NCBI RefSeq assembly: GCF_900457465.1
Contig: NZ_UAUU01000011.1
Coordinates: 1,054,001-1,118,000, forward strand
Source: Sphingobacterium multivorum
GTDB taxonomy: Bacteria > Bacteroidota > Bacteroidia > Sphingobacteriales > Sphingobacteriaceae
Length of the DNA stretch: 64,000 bases
Direction: 5' to 3'
Each line of letters opens with the position of its first letter. The first letter of the stretch is position 1. The position numbers were made by a program, and so were the translations under genes. Below, piece after piece: positions 9,503 to 19,650 of this stretch. Under the pieces are notes generated by a model. That model had not been told where the DNA came from, made no database searches, and saw only the letters and a list, made by a program, of their open reading frames with translations.

Positions 9503-12500
9503 ATGAAAAATTTTCTTATTAGCATTGTTTTCTTTTGTCAGTTGGCCCACGTTTATGGACAGCCTAATCGCGTCCATTTTTTTCTCCCTTCAAGATGGTC
9601 TGACCAATCAGCAGGTGCTGGATATTGTGCACGATGATGACGGATTTATGTGGATAGCCAGCGAGCTGGGATTGAACCGGTATGCAGGGAAGTCTTTTAA
9701 ATCATTTTATGCAACAGACAAGCCGGATGGGCTATCGGTCAATAGTAATGAAATCAATACCTTGCTTTATACCGACAAGAAATTGTATATCGGAACGCGG
9801 TCCAATGGCCTGAATGTACTTGACTTACGTACAAATAAATTTAGCTATTACACACATGACGGTACTAATCCGAAATCCATCGCGACAAATGATATAACCG
9901 ATATAATTGAAGGGAAAGATGGAAAACTGTGGCTGGCCACCTATCATCAAGGTGTACAGCATTTCGATCCAATAACCAAAGAGTTTAATCATTTCAATAA
10001 GAAAAATTGTCCCGGACTTCCCGAGAATAGTGTTTGGTCTTTAGCTGAAGATCGCAGTAACATGCTTTACATTGGGCATGTAAATGAAGGCCTGACAATT
10101 TTGGATCCCGCCCGTCGGTCACTGAAACGATTGACTAATCAGAATACATTGGGTAAACTTCCTGATAATGAAATTAAAGTGTTGTTTTGCGATCAGGGGG
10201 GGAATGTGTGGATTGGAACCCGTAAAGGGTTGGCTGTATATCATCCGGCTTCAGGTCAATTACAGCAAGTCCCTTTGGCAGGATTAGCAAAAAATGGGAA
10301 TGAACCTTTTGTCTACGCAATCAAGGAAATTGGCAATACCTTATGGATAGGAGGCGAGTCGTCGCAACTATTTTTGTTGCAGCCGAAATATACGTTTGAT
10401 AAACGTTTTGAAGGCGTCCAGCATATACAGCTTTTTGATCTTGGCAAAGGTAATAATACCATGGTCCAGCATATCACTCCGGATCGGTTCGGAAATATTT
10501 GGCTGGCGTTATATGGTGGAGGTGTAGGGGTTGTTTCGCATATGGCTTCTTTTTTTAGTGTTTTTCCTTCAGACAATATGTTACCTGACCGATTGGCAAC
10601 AGTGAGTAATGTATTAACTGTTGAAAATCGGACTCGACTGGTAACTGAGGGCTCGGGTATAGTAGAAATGAATGCTGGAGGCCGTTTGTTGGGACAAATT
10701 ACCCAAAAAAACGGATTGCCCGACGATTTTATACTTACGGCATTTAAGGATCGGCATCAGCATGTATGGATGGGATTGCGGAAGGGCGGGATTGCTGTCC
10801 AATATGCTGGATCTTCCGATTGGCATATGATCGATTTAGGGGAGTCGGTGACCGAAGTTCGTGCGATATATGAGGATCATTTGGGGCACATTTGGATTGC
10901 TGCCCATCAAGGTCTTTTTATATACGATGGAGTGGCACACCATGTTCAAAAGCTTCTGATCAATAAGCCTATGCTTGGTGATTATGCACCGCGAACGCTA
11001 GTGGAAGATGGTCAGCACAATATGTGGGTAGGAACTTATGGGCAAGGACTCTATGTATATAATTCCGACCGTAAACTGCTTCGTAAGATGGACAATAAGA
11101 GTGGATTACGTAATAATACAATCAATCATTTGCTACGCGATAGGGATAATAATATTTGGATCGCTACAAACCACGGATTGGCTATGCAGGATGCAGGTAA
11201 GAAGATCGGTGATCTCGCTTTATTGTTGCCGCCGGGAGGTAATGCTTGGTTGTTTGTCAATGGACTTGCGGAGGATCATACCGGAAATATTTGGTGCGCA
11301 ACCAAATCGGGGATGTTACGCTATGTCTTGCAAGAGAGGCGTTTTCTCCACTACGACCAATCCTTTGGTTTACCCTTGGGCGGATTTATCAATGCAAGTG
11401 TAGGAAAAGACCGCGAAGGGCGACTGTATTTTGGCATGCAGGAAGGAATGTGTTATTTCAATCCTGCTAATATTCCGTCCGATTTCCCTACTTCGCCTGT
11501 AAGCCTGAGCCGATTTATTGTTTTTCAATCGGGCGAATCCAATGCGCAGGTTGATAAATATCCGTCGGATACAAAGACGATTAAGCTCAATTATGATGAA
11601 AATAGTTTTCGCATCGAACTTGCTGTCATGGATTTTGCTTTGGATGGATTGGTCGAATTTGGGTATCAATTGGAAGGACTCAATAATGACTGGATTTTTT
11701 TTGGGCAATGAGACAAACCTCGACTTTCGTAATATTCCCTATGGTGAGCACGAGCTGCTCATTCGTACGCGAATGAAAAACCGGTCAGTGGTCGCAAGAG
11801 TATCAACGGCTGCTGATTAACATCGCGCCACCTTTTTATTTGAGCTTACCTGCTAAGGCATTTTATATGCTACTCGTGCTTCTGATTGGATATGTGATTA
11901 TATCCTTTTATTTCAAAAGGATGAAAGCCGAATCGGAACTCAAACTTAAAGAACGGCAACATCTACAAGACGAACAGCTGCATGCCGAGCGGATGAACTT
12001 CTATACGCATATTACCCATGAATTACGTACACCCCTGACGTTGATCCTGGGTCCCCTTGAGGATCTGTCGCAAGAAAAGCAGCTTGCTGAGAAACACCGT
12101 GCGTTGGTTCAGACGGTTCAGAAAAGTGCCAATAGACTTTTCACATTGGTCAACCAGCTTTTGGAGTTTCGGAAGGTAGAATCGCAATTTAAACCCTTTG
12201 TTCCCGAAGCAGGATCCTTGGGCGAAATGCTCGCCGATCTGACACATAAATATAAAACATTGAATCACAAACCTGGTCTTCGCGTGTTGTGCGAACTCCC
12301 TACAGCGGATATACGTACGTTGTTTGATGCAGAAATTGTGCAATTGATTGTCGATAATTTATTGTCGAATGCGTATAAATACACAGCTTCGGGCTATATT
12401 AAACTAAGTCTGCGCTACGAAGGTGCAGATCTAAATCATTGGGCCATATTGTCTGTAGAAGACACGGGGGTTGGTATTGCCGAAGAAGATATTGAGCGGA

Positions 12501-13501
12501 TTTTCAAAAAGTATTATCAGATTCTAGGCACAGGTACGCAAGGTACAGGAATTGGCCTTGCTTTGGTCAAGGAACTAGTTGCAATACATCATGGAAAGGT
12601 AGAGGTAAGTAGTACGTTTGGGCTAGGCACTAGATTTACGGTCAAGCTAAAAGTAGACCAAGTTGTCGCACAAGAAAGCGAACCGCCCACGGCTTCGCAG
12701 CGCCCCCTGATTCTACTGGTCGAGGACGATTCGGAGCTCCGGGAGTATCTTGGAACTACCCTGCAAAGGCATTATGATGTGGTACTTGCCGAAAATGGAG
12801 CTGCGGGCTATAAAACGGCGATGGCACGAATACCTGATCTGGTGATCAGTGATATTATGATGCCCGATATGGATGGCTTTGAGCTGGTACAGCAGCTCAA
12901 ACAGGAACGCAGTACAAGTCATATTCCACTGCTACTATTGACGGCGAAAAACACCGATGCAGACCGGCAACGGGGCTATGATCTGGGGATAGACTCCTAT
13001 CTGATCAAGCCTGTTACGGCAGCGTTACTCTTCAAACGTATCGACAACCTATTGAGCCGACAGAAACAGATCAATGAACTGATTTTGGAAAGTTTAAACA
13101 GCAAATCACCCTATTCAGATGATTATACCGAGCAAAAACCTCCTGAGGAGCTGTGGCGGGAAAATGAATTTGTTCAGGACTTTATGCAGATTGTCGAGCA
13201 GCATATGCAGGATGAAGTATTGGATGCTGCTGCCCTTGCTGACCGAATGAATATGAGTCAGTCTACCTTATACCGCAAGTTGAAGGGGATCACAGGTAAA
13301 AATATCAATCAGCTGGTTCGCAAGATACGTATCCATAAGGCTGCGGATCTACTTCGGACGGGGAAATATAATGTGACTGAAGTGTCGTTTATGGTCGGAA
13401 TAAATAGTGCGATTTATTTTCGGCAGTGCTTTAAGGAAGAGTTTGGCCAGCTACCTTCCGAATACCAACGAGCCGACAATAAGATCCGGGTAACGTATTA
13501 A
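9503..13501 (+). pseudogene. Hybrid two-component system regulator (HTCS) of the utilisation locus, three frameshifts
   Basis: Frames joined at three points give a complete HTCS of about 1,330 residues: signal peptide (MKNFLISIVFFCQLAHVYGQ), some 700 residues of two-propeller-type repeats (NIWIAT, NVWIGT), a Y_Y_Y-like domain, one membrane helix near 11870-11920, HisKA with the phosphoacceptor in THELRTP (His codon 12017), HATPase, a receiver (ISDIMMPDMDG) and an AraC-type helix-turn-helix. HTCS proteins bind a glycan fragment in the periplasm and switch on the linked SusC/D genes. Breaks: T7 at 9577-9583 (six expected), T8 at 11695-11702 (seven expected), extra C at 11781-11782. All are +1. 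The intracellular domains are intact in one frame from 11840. Confidence 0.9.
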
Positions 13502-13521
13502 AAGAATACACAAACGCTCAT

Positions 13522-13562
13522 AATGCCCCTGCTACTCCTCCGTGGCGAGGGGCATTTTTTTT
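13522..13562 (+). terminator. Terminator of the hybrid regulator
   Basis: Stem AATGCCCC / GGGGCATT around a 19-base loop followed by an eight-T run, 20 bases past the HTCS stop. The regulator is therefore transcribed apart from the SusC operon. Confidence 0.85.
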
Positions 13563-13717
13563 CGCATAAAACAGCCTCCCCATGGCAGACCGATAAAAGC
13601 AGGCTCAGGTTTCATCAAACAGGAAATATGCCTTAAATATATTATAAAAGCTGTTTTTGACTGAAAATTATATGATTTTTGACGGATTTGTATATGATGT
13701 AATGCTGCAAAATGGGC

Positions 13718-13725
13718 TAAGTTTG
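13718..13725 (+). promoter_or_regulatory. Candidate -7 element for the SusC operon (TAAGTTTG)
   Basis: It matches TAnnTTTG and lies 137 bases before the SusC start in a 300-base leader that otherwise holds no frame. A TTTG at 13687-13690 is 27 bases upstream, longer than the usual 19-21 spacing, so the -33 element is doubtful; an activator-dependent promoter would tolerate this. Long leaders are usual for SusC genes. Confidence 0.4.
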
Positions 13726-13862
13726 AGGTATTATCCAATTATAAAATCTAGGTAGGGGTGGCAACGATGCAAAAGAAATAACCAAAGTAGACCATAGTTT
13801 ACCATCATATTGTCTTGTCCGGCTAGATTGTATTATTTACTGTTTAATTCGTATTTAAATTT

Positions 13863-16800
13863 ATGAAAAACTTAAAGATTGCTTCTTTTTACACCATGTT
13901 GAGTGTGATGCCAACATTGCTGTATGCGCAGGAGAAGGTTACGGGACAAGTTTTCAACAAAGCAAACGAGCCTATCGTTGGTGCGAGTGTACTCCTCCTA
14001 GAAGGGGGAAAGGGAACCTCAACAGACAAATCGGGGAAATTTGAGCTGAATGCCAACAAAGGAACGCTCGTTGTGTCATTTGTTGGATATAAGACTCGCC
14101 GAGTTCCATTGGATGGAACAACAAATTTAAAAATCCAGCTCGAGGCAGATGAAAATGTTTTGGAGGATGTCGTCGTTGTTGGTTATGGTAAACAGTCCAA
14201 ACGTAATATTACGGGGGCAGTAAGCAATATTAAATCAGAGGATATTGTACGGTCATCATCGACGACAACTGCTGGGGCTTTGGCAGGAAAGGTGCAGGGG
14301 ATCTCCGTGCGTGCCAAAGACGCGCGTCCCGGTCGTGGTGCAGCGATTGAAATCCGGAATATGGGCTCGCCATTATATGTAATTGATGGGGTTGCCTACG
14401 GAGGTCAGGAAGGTACGGACTGGGTCGGTACACAGAATGGCTCCGGAGCAGATATCTTCAACTCGCTAAATCTCGAAGATATTGAGAGTATCTCTATTTT
14501 GAAAGATGCCGCAGCGGCAGTATATGGATTCCGTGCTTCTAGAGGTGTTGTACTTATTACCACCAAAAAAGGAGCAAAAGGAGAAAGTGCAAAAATCAAT
14601 ATTAATGGCTACCAAGGCTGGCAGAATTTGACACGTTTTCCGACCATGGCAAACGCGAAACAATACACGCGTGGATTGGTTGAGGCTGCGCAGAATGAAA
14701 ACCGCGATCCGAAGACGGTTTATACGCCCGAGGAGTTGGCTAAATGGCAGGCTGGAACAGAGCCTGGCTACCAAGGCTATGATTATTATGATATGGTGAT
14801 CCGTAAGAATATCCCACAGCGATACATCAATGCCAATGTCACCGGTGGAAGTGAAAAATCAAATTATTTCCTGTCATTGGGCCACCTCAATCAGGATGCA
14901 ATGATCAAGGATTTCAATTATAAGCGAACCAATTTTCAGTCCAATATGGAAGCTGAGGTACTCAAAGGACTTACAGTGGGTACACAGATTTCAGGAAGAC
15001 ATGAGGGAACCCAGGATGTTGGCTTACCAGGTGGAGATGGCTACTTCTCCTCGATTTTGGCTATTATGAAAAATAGACCGACGGTAGGCCCTTATGCAAA
15101 TGACAATCCAGAGTATATCAATCATACAAATGATTTTCCCTATAACCCGGCGCTCTTTAGTCGCGATATCGCCGGCTATAAAGACAATAAATACCTTGCT
15201 GGAAACGTGAATCTCTTTGCGGCCTATAAGACAAATTTTGGTTTGTCGGCAAAGGGAACTGTTTCTTACAATTATACCAATAATAAATTTGAAGGCTTCC
15301 AATATACCTATGATGTATATCGATACGAAAATAATGCCTATAAGCGAACTGGTGGAAGTGATGCTGGCTGGCGTTACGATACCACGAGGGAGATTGTTTC
15401 TCGGTTTGCGCAGTTCCAGATCGATTATAACAAGCAGATCGGCGATCACACTTTCGCAGGAATGTTAGGCTATGAGCGCTCAGACTGGGACCGGACGTAT
15501 AAGGCATTGGGCGCAAATCCTTCAAACAATTATATCCCGTTGTTGAGACTGTCGGAGCTCAATAGTTTGGCCGATGAATGGGCTTACGAGGCTCGGGCTG
15601 GATATATTGGCCGTATCAATTACAACTACAAGGGCAAGTATCTTCTGGAAGTTCTGGGCCGTTATGACGGGTCCTTTAAATATTATGAGGGTAAACGCTG
15701 GGGATTGTTTCCAGGAGCATCAGTAGGTTGGCGTATTTCGGATGAGGGGTTCTTCAAGCCTTTGAAATCCGTCGTGAGTGACCTTAAAATCCGTGCTTCG
15801 ATCGGGCAAACCGGACTTGAAGAGGGTGTGGGAATGCATGATTACCTTGCCGGATATAATTGGGCGGCTGGAAGTGCTGTCTTAGACGGAGCCTATGTGC
15901 CCGGGGTACAGCCAAGAGGTTTACCAGTGCGCAACCTCTCCTGGGTTAAAAATACCAATTATAATATGGGGGTCGATGCAACCTTGTTGAATAATAAGCT
16001 GACATTGACGGCGGATATCTTTAAAATTATCCGTACTGGATATCCTGGGAAACGATACGATGTCCTATTACCAGCTGAAATCGGTTATGACCTTCCCAAT
16101 GAAAACCTCGGTAAGAACGGCTATTATGGTGCGGAAGGTATCATTACTTATACCGATAAGGTCGGTGAACTTAACTATGTTGTCAGTGGGAATATGACTT
16201 TTTCACGTTATCGTGACCTAGAAACCTATAAGCCTCGTTTCAGTAATTCGTGGAATGAATACCGTAACTCGATTGAAGACCGCTGGGGTGGCGTATGGTG
16301 GGGATACCAAGTTGTCGGAAGATTTCAGTCGGAAGAAGAGATCCGTAACCATCCGATCAATAATGATGGTCAGAACAATAGGACACAACTTCCTGGTGAT
16401 CTGATTTATAAAGATGTAAACGGCGACGGTGTTATCAATGATATGGATCAGCGTCCGATCGGTTATCCGACAGGTTGGGCACCGATGATGAGCTTCGGTG
16501 GCCGGATAGGACTTGACTGGAAGGGTATCAACTTAAATATTGATTTGGCCGGTGGTGCGGTGCAATCCTGGTTTCAGGATTATGAGTTACGTAATGCCTT
16601 CCATGGTGGTGGTAATTCTCCAGCCTACCTGCTGGAAGATAGATGGCATCGCAAAGACCCTTATGATCCAAACAGCGAATGGATTCCGGGACGCTACCCT
16701 GCGATTCGTAACGGCAACTCAGGTCCCAATAGTCGAAACAGTGATTTTTGGTTGACCAATGTGCGTTACCTCCGAGTCCGCAACCTGGAGGTTGGATACA

Positions 16801-16985
16801 ATCTGCCAAAAGCATGGATTCAAAAGATTAAGGCCGAAAAAATACGGTTCTATATCAATGCTTCAAACTTGATTTCGTTTGACAATGTCAAAGACTACCA
16901 GATTGATCCCGAGATCGAAGCGAGAGCAGCAGTAGTATATCCACAGCAAAGGGTATTTATGGTTGGATTTAATATGACTTTTTAA
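13863..16985 (+). CDS. SusC-family TonB-dependent outer-membrane glycan transporter
   Basis: 1,040 residues, uninterrupted. Signal peptide ending LLYAQ; carboxypeptidase-D-regulatory-like domain (about 26-105: VTGQVFNKANEPIVGASVLL); plug domain with the SusC signatures EDVVVVGYGKQSKRNITGAV and GSPLYVIDGVAYGG; then a 22-strand-type barrel ending in an aromatic-rich strand with terminal Phe (MVGFNMTF). It imports oligosaccharides with its SusD partner, whose ATG begins two bases after this stop. As an intact full-length gene beside a broken regulator it is informative about the nature of the lesions. Substrate cannot be read from the sequence. Confidence 0.95.
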   Translation: MKNLKIASFYTMLSVMPTLLYAQEKVTGQVFNKANEPIVGASVLLLEGGKGTSTDKSGKFELNANKGTLVVSFVGYKTRRVPLDGTTNLKIQLEADENVLEDVVVVGYGKQSKRNITGAVSNIKSEDIVRSSSTTTAGALAGKVQGISVRAKDARPGRGAAIEIRNMGSPLYVIDGVAYGGQEGTDWVGTQNGSGADIFNSLNLEDIESISILKDAAAAVYGFRASRGVVLITTKKGAKGESAKININGYQGWQNLTRFPTMANAKQYTRGLVEAAQNENRDPKTVYTPEELAKWQAGTEPGYQGYDYYDMVIRKNIPQRYINANVTGGSEKSNYFLSLGHLNQDAMIKDFNYKRTNFQSNMEAEVLKGLTVGTQISGRHEGTQDVGLPGGDGYFSSILAIMKNRPTVGPYANDNPEYINHTNDFPYNPALFSRDIAGYKDNKYLAGNVNLFAAYKTNFGLSAKGTVSYNYTNNKFEGFQYTYDVYRYENNAYKRTGGSDAGWRYDTTREIVSRFAQFQIDYNKQIGDHTFAGMLGYERSDWDRTYKALGANPSNNYIPLLRLSELNSLADEWAYEARAGYIGRINYNYKGKYLLEVLGRYDGSFKYYEGKRWGLFPGASVGWRISDEGFFKPLKSVVSDLKIRASIGQTGLEEGVGMHDYLAGYNWAAGSAVLDGAYVPGVQPRGLPVRNLSWVKNTNYNMGVDATLLNNKLTLTADIFKIIRTGYPGKRYDVLLPAEIGYDLPNENLGKNGYYGAEGIITYTDKVGELNYVVSGNMTFSRYRDLETYKPRFSNSWNEYRNSIEDRWGGVWWGYQVVGRFQSEEEIRNHPINNDGQNNRTQLPGDLIYKDVNGDGVINDMDQRPIGYPTGWAPMMSFGGRIGLDWKGINLNIDLAGGAVQSWFQDYELRNAFHGGGNSPAYLLEDRWHRKDPYDPNSEWIPGRYPAIRNGNSGPNSRNSDFWLTNVRYLRVRNLEVGYNLPKAWIQKIKAEKIRFYINASNLISFDNVKDYQIDPEIEARAAVVYPQQRVFMVGFNMTF

Positions 16986-16986
16986 C

Positions 16987-18837
16987 ATGAAACTACGATT
17001 TAAACTTACCTACATAGGCGTTGCTTTATTGACCTTGTCCTCGTTGAGCAGCTGCAATCACGACGATTGGTTTGACCGGGATTCAAAATCATTGATTACC
17101 GATGCACAGCTTTGGAATGATCCGAAACTATTGACTTCACTCGTCGCCAATTATTACGATAGAATGCCAACGTTACATGGTGTTTTCAATACAGGAGGAA
17201 TGACCGAATTGGATGATGCGATGTGGTCGGGACATCGCGATCAAAACTGGCGTAACGATTACCAATTTGGTGACGATTACGGTCGCTATTGGGACTATGG
17301 ACTTATTCGGGATCTGAATCTTTCCCTCGAAAATATCGATCAGTTCAGTACACAATTGTCTGATGCACAACGTAAGCAGTATAAAGCCGAATTACGCTTC
17401 ATCCGCGCTTTTGTTTACTTCGAACTCGTCAAACGCATGGGAGGGGTTCCGATTGTCACTACGCAACTTATCTATGACTTTAGCGGCGATCCAACACCAT
17501 TGCAGGTGGCACGTGCCAAAGAGTATGAAGTCTACGATTTTATTTACAAAGAACTGGAAGAGATTAAGGAAGATCTCGCCGTCTATAATGCCAGTAAGAC
17601 CAGAGCCAACAAGTATACGGCATTAGCTTTGGAAAGTCGGGCAATGCTTTATGCGGCATCCATCGCGAAATATAATAATCTGATGGCCTCACCGATAACG
17701 ACTGGAGGGGGAGAAGTGGGAATTCCTGCCAATATGGCTACTGGGTATTATACCAAGTCGCTGGCTGCCTCCAAGGAAATTATGAACGGTCCCTATGCGC
17801 TTTACAATGAGAATGCCGATAAAGGTGCCAATTTTTATGATATGCTCAATAAGAAAACTGGTGCTGAGGTCATCTTTGCAAAGGATTTTGTAACGAGTTT
17901 AAAAGTTCACCGCTTTGCTTATGACAATATCGTCAGAAGTCTGACCGAAGACAATGAGTCGTCATCGACGATTTCGCCTTCATTGAGCCTTGTAGAAAGT
18001 TTTGATTATCTAGACGGTAGCAAAGGTACATTACATGATAAAAACGGCGCAGGAAATTACGTAGCCTACCAAAATATCAACGATATTTTTGCAAATAAAG
18101 ATGCCCGTTTGTTTGGAACGGTGATTTATCCGGGAACTTCATTCCGCGGACGTGCTGTAAGTATTCAGGCTGGAGTGGCAACTTGGGGGGCAAATGGAGC
18201 CTACCAGTTTACTGCAGCACCACAACTGGGACAGAATTATGCGAGTGGTGGTTTGTGGACCGGCTTTGATGGACCGCTTTATGATGCACAGGACGTCAGC
18301 AACACCGGTTTCTATATCCGGAAATTTGTCAGTGATGCGCCGGCGGCCAGCACACGTGGTACATCAGCTGCTAACTGGTGGCCGTGGTTTCGTCTGGGTG
18401 AAATTTATCTCAATGCGTCAGAAGCTGCATTTGAGCTGGGGCAGACTGTAGATGCAAGAACTTATGTCAATAAGTTACGGGAAAGAGCAGGATTTCCGGC
18501 CAATAGCATCAGTAATCTAACGATGGATATCATCCGTAATGAACGCCGTGTCGAACTTGCCTTCGAAGATCATCGTTACTATGATCTTAAAAGGTGGCGT
18601 ATTGCGCATTTGGTGTGGGACGGATCTGAAAATGATCCCAACGCGGTTGTATATGGACTATATGCTTATCGTGTCGTGCGTCCAGGGCATGCCGATGACG
18701 GTAAGTATATCTATGAACGGGTAAGACCTGCGCGTTTCAGAAAGGCACGCTTTTTCCGTATGGCCAATTATTATGCGTCCATTAGTCAGGATGTCATCAA
18801 TAAAAATCCTAAAATAGTTAGAAATCCATTTCATTAA
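16987..18837 (+). CDS. SusD/RagB-family surface glycan-binding lipoprotein
   Basis: 616 residues with lipoprotein signal (LSSLSSC), the TPR-like helical core including the conserved RFIRAFVYFELVKRMGGVPI segment, and the C-terminal motif (RNERRVELAFEDHRYYDLKRW) of RagB/SusD proteins. It forms the hinged lid over the SusC barrel and captures glycan at the surface. Coupled to SusC (one base between stop and ATG) and followed 12 bases later by the DUF3823 lipoprotein. Length is slightly above the usual 500-600. Confidence 0.95.
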   Translation: MKLRFKLTYIGVALLTLSSLSSCNHDDWFDRDSKSLITDAQLWNDPKLLTSLVANYYDRMPTLHGVFNTGGMTELDDAMWSGHRDQNWRNDYQFGDDYGRYWDYGLIRDLNLSLENIDQFSTQLSDAQRKQYKAELRFIRAFVYFELVKRMGGVPIVTTQLIYDFSGDPTPLQVARAKEYEVYDFIYKELEEIKEDLAVYNASKTRANKYTALALESRAMLYAASIAKYNNLMASPITTGGGEVGIPANMATGYYTKSLAASKEIMNGPYALYNENADKGANFYDMLNKKTGAEVIFAKDFVTSLKVHRFAYDNIVRSLTEDNESSSTISPSLSLVESFDYLDGSKGTLHDKNGAGNYVAYQNINDIFANKDARLFGTVIYPGTSFRGRAVSIQAGVATWGANGAYQFTAAPQLGQNYASGGLWTGFDGPLYDAQDVSNTGFYIRKFVSDAPAASTRGTSAANWWPWFRLGEIYLNASEAAFELGQTVDARTYVNKLRERAGFPANSISNLTMDIIRNERRVELAFEDHRYYDLKRWRIAHLVWDGSENDPNAVVYGLYAYRVVRPGHADDGKYIYERVRPARFRKARFFRMANYYASISQDVINKNPKIVRNPFH

Positions 18838-18849
18838 TCTAATTGAACC

Positions 18850-19527
18850 ATGAAAATAAAATTTTTAAGCTTATTGATAGCTTTTGCAAGTCTACTCGTT
18901 GTAGGTTGCGAATATGATAATTTTGAAGCTCCAAAATCAACCCTATCAGGACGCGTTGTTTATGAGGGGAAGGCGATTGGCGTTCGGAATAACGGCCCTC
19001 AATTGGAATTATGGCAGGATGGGTACCCGCTTCGCTCAGCAATACCCGTATATTTTGATCAGGATGGCTCTTTTTCTGTTAGTCTTTTTGATGGCGAATA
19101 CAAATTGGTGCGGAAAGGAGATTCACCATGGCTGCAACAGGCAACTGATACGGTTTTGGTACAAGTGAAGGGCAATACGACCATTGATGTACCTGTAACA
19201 CCCTATTTTACGGTGACAAACGAGTCTTTTCAAAAAAATAATAACAGTATTTCGGCTAACTTTACGGTGAACAGAATAGTAGGTACGGCAAATATGGAGT
19301 TTGTGCGTCTTTACCTCGGTAAATCTGTCTTGACAGATCAGGTACAACGCGAGCTACGTGTGGACGCCAATTTGGCAAACGTTGCTTTCGGTCAGCCGAC
19401 GAGTATCGTCGGAGAGTTGCCGGACAATTTGAAAAACCTCGATTATGTGTTTGCCCGAATAGGGGTGAAAGCTACGGTATCGGGAGAGTACTACTATACT
19501 GCCGTTCAAAAAATAGCTTTAAAATAG
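18850..19527 (+). CDS. DUF3823 lipoprotein
   Basis: 225 residues, lipoprotein signal with Cys in VVGCEYD, then two beta-sandwich-like halves: a carboxypeptidase-regulatory-like part (STLSGRVVYEGKAIGV) and an Ig-like part (ANMEFVRLYLGKSVL). DUF3823 proteins occur right after SusD in many utilisation loci and are thought to be surface glycan-binding partners; binding is inference. An RNA hairpin follows before the enzymes. Confidence 0.85.
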   Translation: MKIKFLSLLIAFASLLVVGCEYDNFEAPKSTLSGRVVYEGKAIGVRNNGPQLELWQDGYPLRSAIPVYFDQDGSFSVSLFDGEYKLVRKGDSPWLQQATDTVLVQVKGNTTIDVPVTPYFTVTNESFQKNNNSISANFTVNRIVGTANMEFVRLYLGKSVLTDQVQRELRVDANLANVAFGQPTSIVGELPDNLKNLDYVFARIGVKATVSGEYYYTAVQKIALK

Positions 19528-19560
19528 GTGCTGACGACAAGTTAAATGGTCAGATTACGA

Positions 19561-19588
19561 AGCCACGGGATCAAATCCCGTGGCTTTT
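19561..19588 (+). terminator. Intra-operon stem-loop between binding proteins and enzymes
   Basis: A perfect 10-bp stem AGCCACGGGA / TCCCGTGGCT with a five-base loop, followed by only four T. Placed 34 bases after the DUF3823 stop and 60 bases before the GH43 gene, it could partly terminate or protect the 3' end of the SusC-SusD-DUF3823 message, giving more of it than of the enzymes. Confidence 0.65.
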
Positions 19589-19650
19589 AGAGATGCAAAA
19601 ATGTATAGACGCAAAAATATGCCAATGCTTATTTCTTCAACTAAATCTTC

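Noticed and set aside
9577..11782. Programmed ribosomal frameshifting in the hybrid regulator
   Set aside because: Three shifts in one gene, all +1 and in plain runs, with no conserved slippery motif or downstream pseudoknot seen; error or decay is simpler.
15024..15525. Long minus-strand frames inside SusC
   Set aside because: Shadows of an intact SusC gene with clear domain motifs.
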